Source: an uncultured Flavobacteriales bacterium (GTDB taxonomy: Bacteria > Bacteroidota > Bacteroidia > Flavobacteriales > UBA1820). From it: a stretch of 9,641 nt of DNA. The notes under the pieces are model-generated. The model saw only the letters and a program-made list of their open reading frames with translations, was not told where the DNA came from and ran no database searches. The position numbers were made by a program, and so were the translations under genes. The stretch lies in assembly GCA_938023515.1 (NCBI GenBank), contig CALJDR010000039.1, positions 1 to 9,641 of the forward strand, written 5' to 3'. This document shows positions 7,193 to 9,641 of the stretch, one piece after another (the first letter of the stretch is position 1; each line of letters starts with the position of its first letter).

Positions 7193-7220
7193 CCATATTG
7201 AGGGTTATTCCGTAACTTTG
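7186..7220 (+). promoter_or_regulatory. Predicted promoter of the AAA+ regulator-rlmH pair
   Basis: TAACTTTG (7213-7220) matches the -7 consensus TAnnTTTG. A TTTG (7186-7189) stands 23 bp upstream, longer than the usual spacing of about 19, and falls inside the dyad at 7180-7192. Predicted start is near 7227, about 25 nt before the ATG at 7252. The regulator is therefore probably transcribed by the housekeeping sigma; I see no sigma54-type GG/GC promoter here. Confidence 0.6.
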
Positions 7221-7251
7221 TGTTCGGACTAACCCTTTTCTATTTTCATAC

Positions 7252-8493
7252 ATGGCAAGCGACATTCAGGAAATAAAACAACGTTTCGGGATCATCGGCA
7301 ATTCGCCGGCACTCAACCGCGCGATCGAAAAGGCGGAAATCGTCGCCCCGACCGACATTTCAGTACTGGTAACAGGAGAAAGCGGCGTAGGTAAAGAGAA
7401 TATTCCCCGCATTATCCATTCACTCTCGTACCGCAAACACAAACCGTACATTGCCGTGAACTGCGGGGCTATCCCGGAAGGCACCATTGAAAGCGAACTG
7501 TTCGGCCACGAAAAAGGCGCTTTTACCGGGGCATCCGGCTCGCGGAAAGGCTACTTTGAAGTAGCCGACGGAGGCACCATATTTCTGGACGAAGTGGGGG
7601 AACTCCCCCTTATGACCCAAGTAAGACTGCTGCGCGTACTGGAAACCGGGGAATTCATGAAAGTCGGCTCGTCCGTCACACAAAAAACGGATGTGCGGAT
7701 CGTAGCCGCCACCAACCGGAACCTGCTTACCGCCATCCGGGACGGGCGCTTCCGGGAAGATCTTTACTATCGCCTGAACACAGTCGAAATATTCCTGCCC
7801 CCCCTGCGCGGACGGCGGGAGGACATATACCTGCTATTCCGCAAATTCGCGGCCGATTTTGCTGAAAAATACCGGATGCCGCCGGCCCGCTTGTCGGACG
7901 ATGCCATCGATTTTATAAAGGTCTATGACTGGCCGGGCAACATCCGCCAGCTCCGGAATTTCACTGAACAGATATCCATCATGGAGTCCAACCGGTACGT
8001 CGATGCGCAAGGTCTCCAGGCCTATCTGCCGGTCACGCCTTTCGGCAATAACCTGCCCCAGAAAATAGTACAACCCTCTTATAATTCCCAGGAAGTGGAA
8101 GTCCTGGCCAAATCGGTGTCGGACCTGCGGGGCGAAGTGGGAGAACTCAAACGGATCGTAGCCTCCCTGATCGAAAAAAACCGGTATCCGGATTTCCTGA
8201 AGAACATTACGGGCCCGCACCGCACGGCTCTTCCGGCATTCAAAGGAGAGCATTCCGACACAGCGGCCGAAGAACCGGAATTCCCGGACCATACACAGGA
8301 TAGTGTGATCGACCTGGGAAGCTATGAAGACCCTTCTGAGGACGAAGAACCGCTGGCCCTGGAGAAAAACGAGATAGAAATGATCCGCAAAGCCCTGGAG
8401 CGCCACCATTCCAAACGAAAAGATGCCGCGAAGGAATTAGGCATATCCGAACGCACTCTATACCGGAAGATCAAACAGTACGGCCTGCAATGA
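7252..8493 (+). CDS. Sigma54-type AAA+ enhancer-binding regulator without sensory domain
   Basis: A 413-residue transcription activator of the NtrC/PspF class, which uses ATP hydrolysis to open sigma54-RNA polymerase complexes. The AAA+ domain starts almost at once (about 10-250), so there is no receiver, GAF or PAS domain. Key motifs are intact: Walker A GESGVGKE (42-49), the sigma54-contacting loop GAFTGA (89-94), Walker B GGTIFLDE (107-114), sensor I VAATNRN (151-157), the arginine-finger region RFREDLYYRL (166-175) and sensor II WPGNIRQLRN (227-236). A linker of about 130 residues follows, with a possible coiled coil (about 283-310) and an acidic stretch (338-369). A Fis-type helix-turn-helix (about 388-411, KDAAKELGISERTLYRKIKQYG) ends the protein. 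Its TGA overlaps the rlmH ATG by 4 bp. With no input domain, activity may be set by a partner protein or by its own level; the target genes are unknown. Confidence 0.93.
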   Translation: MASDIQEIKQRFGIIGNSPALNRAIEKAEIVAPTDISVLVTGESGVGKENIPRIIHSLSYRKHKPYIAVNCGAIPEGTIESELFGHEKGAFTGASGSRKGYFEVADGGTIFLDEVGELPLMTQVRLLRVLETGEFMKVGSSVTQKTDVRIVAATNRNLLTAIRDGRFREDLYYRLNTVEIFLPPLRGRREDIYLLFRKFAADFAEKYRMPPARLSDDAIDFIKVYDWPGNIRQLRNFTEQISIMESNRYVDAQGLQAYLPVTPFGNNLPQKIVQPSYNSQEVEVLAKSVSDLRGEVGELKRIVASLIEKNRYPDFLKNITGPHRTALPAFKGEHSDTAAEEPEFPDHTQDSVIDLGSYEDPSEDEEPLALEKNEIEMIRKALERHHSKRKDAAKELGISERTLYRKIKQYGLQ

Positions 8494-8963
8494 AGATTTC
8501 CCTTCTTGCCGTCGGTCGGACGGATTCTACGGCCATCGAGGGTCTGATGGGTGAATACGAGAAGCGGTTAAAACGCTTTGCCGATTTCTCCCGCGAAGAG
8601 CTCCCCGACGTAAAAAATGCCCGCAGCCTCTCCGAAAAAGAGCAAAAGGCCCGGGAAGGGACCGACATCCTATCCCGCATCAAACCTTCGGATCACGTAC
8701 TGCTGTTGGACGAACGGGGCAAACAGTTTTCCTCGCCAGAATTTGCGGAAAACCTCCAGAAACACCTGAATTCCGGGATCAAGAACCTGGTATTCGTCAT
8801 AGGAGGGCCTTATGGGTTTTCAGAGGAAGTATACCAGCGAGCTAACGGACTGATAAGCCTTTCGAAGATGACTTTTTCCCACCAGATGGTTCGCTTGTTT
8901 TTTACCGAGCAACTATACCGGGCTTTTACCATCCTCAACGGACTGCCCTACCATCATCAATAG
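8490..8963 (+). CDS. rlmH: 23S rRNA (pseudouridine1915-N3)-methyltransferase RlmH
   Basis: RlmH is a small SPOUT-class methyltransferase that uses S-adenosylmethionine to methylate N3 of pseudouridine 1915 in helix 69 of 23S rRNA, acting on assembled 70S ribosomes. The product has 157 residues, the standard family length. The knotted SAM-binding region is clear: LLLDERGKQFSS (71-82), VIGGPYGF (103-110), LSKMTFSHQMVR (124-135) and the C-terminal YHH (154-156). The start ATG lies inside the stop of the upstream regulator (ATGA at 8490-8493), so translation is probably coupled and the two genes share the promoter near 7213. A strong bidirectional hairpin follows 11 bp after the stop. Confidence 0.96.
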   Translation: MKISLLAVGRTDSTAIEGLMGEYEKRLKRFADFSREELPDVKNARSLSEKEQKAREGTDILSRIKPSDHVLLLDERGKQFSSPEFAENLQKHLNSGIKNLVFVIGGPYGFSEEVYQRANGLISLSKMTFSHQMVRLFFTEQLYRAFTILNGLPYHHQ

Positions 8964-8974
8964 CGACAAAAAAC

Positions 8975-9006
8975 AAAAAAGGATTCCGCTACAGAATCCT
9001 TTTTTT
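8975..9006. terminator. Bidirectional rho-independent terminator between rlmH and the membrane-protein gene
   Basis: AAAAAAGGATTC (8975-8986) pairs perfectly with GAATCCTTTTTT (8994-9005) around a 7-base loop. T-rich tails follow in both directions: on the plus strand the T run continues to 9006, and on the minus strand the run continues through TTTTTTGTTTTTT. It can end rlmH transcription and also that of the convergent gene whose stop is at 9029. Confidence 0.93.
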
Positions 9007-9028
9007 CGTTTTCTCGGCAAACAGCCGA

Positions 9029-9439
9029 TCATTTATCTTTCGTATACACCTTTCCCAGCACAGCATCCCAAGAAAAGACCGCCAATACAGCCAGGCATAC
9101 CACTATCGTATTTATCACCGTAGAAAGCGATATTCCGGATACCAGGTCGGAAAAGAAGAGGCAAATTTTATCCTTGAGCCCTTCTATCACGCCGACCGAC
9201 ACCGATTCTTCCACCCGGAACAAGGTCAGCAGTAATACCAACGAAACAAGCGCCAAAACGAAAGCCGTCACTGCCGCTATAATACCTATCCGCTGTATCC
9301 GGCGCGCCCGGGCCACTTCTTTTTCCTGTTCTATCCGGACCATGAGCCGTGCCGTAAACGAATGCGATGTACCTATGCCCGATAGGGCACTGCGCATCAT
9401 TTGGTCGAATTTTCCGTTTACATTTTCCATAACAATCAT
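9029..9439 (-). CDS. Two-helix membrane protein, possible partner or anti-sigma of the upstream sigma factor
   Basis: A 136-residue protein that I do not recognise by family. Its ATG (9439-9437) overlaps the sigma-factor stop as ATGA, which decides the start; a second Met at residue 4 (9430) is an alternative, and the frame upstream of 9439 only shadows the sigma gene. The first 50 or so residues are polar, end in a basic ARARRIQR segment (43-50) and should face the cytoplasm by the positive-inside rule. Hydrophobic helices follow at about 52-74 and 107-125, with an amphipathic loop between them. A cytoplasmic N-terminus plus membrane helices, coupled to an ECF sigma factor, is the layout of membrane-bound anti-sigma factors, so that role is plausible. 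No zinc-binding HxxxCxxC motif and no FecR-like periplasmic domain are present, so the role is inferred from position only. Confidence 0.8.
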   Translation of the reverse strand: MIVMENVNGKFDQMMRSALSGIGTSHSFTARLMVRIEQEKEVARARRIQRIGIIAAVTAFVLALVSLVLLLTLFRVEESVSVGVIEGLKDKICLFFSDLVSGISLSTVINTIVVCLAVLAVFSWDAVLGKVYTKDK

Positions 9440-9641
9440 CCTATTAGCATCTGTGCCGCATTTTTTCCGAGCATCTCCGTCAGCACCTGCGCCATACGCA
9501 CCCGCGCCCGGGAGAGAGTCGTCTTTACATTGGCCACGCTCATGGCACAAATATCGGAAATTTCCGCGACAGAATTTTCATTGAGATAATATAGTCGAAA
9601 AATAGGATTGTGTAAAAATGGTTTTTGAATTGTGCTGAAAG
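9436..9641 (-). CDS. ECF-type RNA polymerase sigma factor, C-terminal fragment
   Basis: Only the last 67 codons are inside the window; the gene continues past 9641 and its start is absent. The fragment contains sigma region 4, which binds the promoter -35-like element: RLYYLNENSVAEISDICAMS (fragment residues 15-34) followed by VANVKTTLSRARVRM (35-49), a helix-turn-helix of the sigma70 family ECF type, then a short tail ending MLIG. The stop TGA is at 9438-9436 and overlaps the next gene's ATG by 4 bp, so the two are translationally coupled. Residues encoded by the last 40 or so bases (FSTIQKPFLHNP) do not resemble the LP-x-x-x-R-x-VF sequence normally found just ahead of region 4, and this stretch is AT-rich, so the end may be misassembled. 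Confidence 0.8.
   Translation of the reverse strand, partial: FSTIQKPFLHNPIFRLYYLNENSVAEISDICAMSVANVKTTLSRARVRMAQVLTEMLGKNAAQMLIG

Noticed and set aside
9440..9550. 37-codon extension of the two-helix membrane protein
   Set aside because: This stretch is the coding sequence of sigma region 4 read in another frame; the ATGA overlap at 9436-9439 supplies a better start.

Overview
The window looks like a complete short contig from a member of the Bacteroidota, probably Bacteroidales; a Rikenellaceae/Alistipes-like organism is possible but unproven. The evidence is the repeated promoter -7 element TAnnTTTG ahead of almost every gene or operon, the absence of Shine-Dalgarno sequences, the protein flavours (Mfd, RlmH, a Blc-like lipocalin, a receiver-less AAA+ enhancer-binding protein), and a rubrerythrin that suggests an anaerobe. 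The first 48 bases are not biological: they are an Illumina Nextera i5/Read 1 adapter ending in the Tn5 mosaic end. The left end is therefore a library molecule end, and the mfd reading frame runs into adapter.

Layout from left to right. (1) Adapter, 1-48. (2) mfd on the minus strand, transcription-repair coupling factor, missing its C-terminus. (3) A 118-bp divergent promoter region. (4) A membrane-anchored metallophosphoesterase on the plus strand, convergent with (5) a minus-strand two-gene operon, prmC then a Blc-like lipocalin. (6) A terminator whose T-tract side coincides with the prmC promoter. (7) Rubrerythrin on the minus strand. (8) A divergent promoter region. (9) A secreted protein of unknown function on the plus strand. 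(10) A plus-strand pair, an AAA+ sigma54-type regulator overlapping rlmH by 4 bp. (11) A bidirectional terminator. (12) A minus-strand pair at the right end: the last part of an ECF-type sigma factor, overlapped by 4 bp by a two-helix membrane protein that may be its partner.

Most of the content is housekeeping: DNA repair (Mfd), translation (PrmC modifies release factors, RlmH modifies 23S rRNA), peroxide defence (rubrerythrin) and envelope proteins. I see no mobile elements, CRISPR arrays, tRNA or rRNA genes, and no convincing new multi-gene system. The parts most worth a second look are the adapter chimera, the AAA+ regulator with a perfect dyad centred about 41 bp upstream of its predicted transcription start, and the sigma factor/membrane protein pair, whose membrane protein does not look like the FecR-type anti-sigma factors usual in this phylum.
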